From Microbacteriaceae bacterium (GTDB lineage Bacteria; Actinomycetota; Actinomycetes; Actinomycetales; Microbacteriaceae): 6,029 nt of DNA. The stretch lies in the NCBI GenBank assembly GCA_023254555.1, contig JALRLI010000061.1:1-6029 (forward strand). The letters run 5' to 3'. The first letter of the stretch is position 1, and every line of letters starts with the position of its first letter. This document shows positions 5,763 to 6,029 of the stretch, in pieces. The position numbers and the translations under genes were made by a program. The notes under the pieces are model-generated. The model did no database searches, was not told the DNA's origin, and saw nothing but the letters and a program-made list of their open reading frames with translations.

Positions 5763-6029
5763 TTACCGGGTGAGACCCTGGTGTGCAGCAACGAGCACGT
5801 CAGCCGCAAGAGCCAGGTCGTCAGCTGAGATTTCTCGGCCGAAGCTGAAGCGAACCGCGGTGTGGGCATCCTGTTCTGAAAAACCCAGAGCGAGCAGGGT
5901 TGACGACGGGTCTTGTGAACCCGCGGCACAGGCTGAGCCGCTCGAGCACGCGATACCCCGAACATCGAGTTCAATGAGCAAGGCTTCTCCGTTAACCTTC
6001 GGAAAGACGAATGAGGCGTGACCCGGGAG
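5763..6029 (-). CDS. Cysteine desulfurase (IscS/NifS family), C-terminal fragment, 5' end outside window
   Basis: This PLP enzyme takes sulfur from L-cysteine as an enzyme-bound persulfide for tRNA thiolation or iron-sulfur cluster assembly. The frame is open from the right edge to TAA at 5765-5763, showing the last 88 residues of a protein usually near 370-400 long. Signatures are LPGHASFVFP (1-10), NGEALLIELDVRG (13-25) and the active-site loop IACSSGSACAAG (26-37), in which Cys34 of SSGSAC is the sulfur-accepting residue. After these come ALGFSEQDAHTAVRFSFGRE, a normal family ending, and a C-terminal helix. The lysine that binds PLP lies outside the window. In mycobacteria the comparable gene is followed by the tRNA thiolase gene mnmA; here the next gene on this strand is a transporter. 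IscS-like versus other group I members cannot be settled from this fragment. Confidence 0.93.
   Translation of the reverse strand, partial: LPGHASFVFPKVNGEALLIELDVRGIACSSGSACAAGSQDPSSTLLALGFSEQDAHTAVRFSFGREISADDLALAADVLVAAHQGLTR

Noticed and set aside
1..6029. A mobile element, defence system, CRISPR array, tRNA or riboswitch.
   Set aside because: All but about 230 bases are covered by seven recognisable genes, gaps are under 60 bases, and I saw no terminal repeats, spacer-repeat pattern, cloverleaf or integrase/transposase coding.

Overview
The window looks like ordinary chromosomal DNA of an actinobacterium. I infer a member of Microbacteriaceae or a close relative, but the sequence does not fix the genus. 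The evidence is the mycobacterial-like tail of PurC, the small PurL with a roughly 30-residue N-terminal lead typical of actinobacteria, GTG starts, TANNNT-type -10 boxes placed directly against start codons, and moderately high GC (34 of the first 60 bases).

Left part (1-4741, + strand) is a purine-biosynthesis cluster in the order purC (3' half only), a VOC-family dioxygenase-like gene, purS, purQ, purL. PurS, PurQ and the small PurL together form the three-part FGAM synthase: PurQ releases ammonia from glutamine, PurL uses it with ATP to convert FGAR to FGAM, and PurS bridges the two. PurC acts later in the same pathway, making SAICAR from CAIR and aspartate. All three FGAM synthase genes are intact, closely spaced and carry their key residues. 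The odd member is the two-domain VOC/CatE-like gene between purC and purS. It has no evident purine role and appears to have its own promoter, placed so that the transcript would begin at the ATG (leaderless). A small inverted repeat lies over its -35 box.

Right part (4792-6029, - strand) converges on purL. It holds a complete ten-helix EamA/DMT-family transporter and, upstream of it on the same strand, the C-terminal 88 residues of an IscS/NifS-type cysteine desulfurase that runs off the window. The transporter also looks leaderless: a TANNNT box ends six bases before its GTG, and no Shine-Dalgarno sequence is visible.

There is no RNA gene, CRISPR array, insertion sequence, phage gene or other mobile element. 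Every gap between genes is under 60 bases. I found no clear new biological system. The most useful observations are the foreign gene inside the pur cluster, the two probable leaderless starts, and the incomplete metal-ligand set of the VOC protein.
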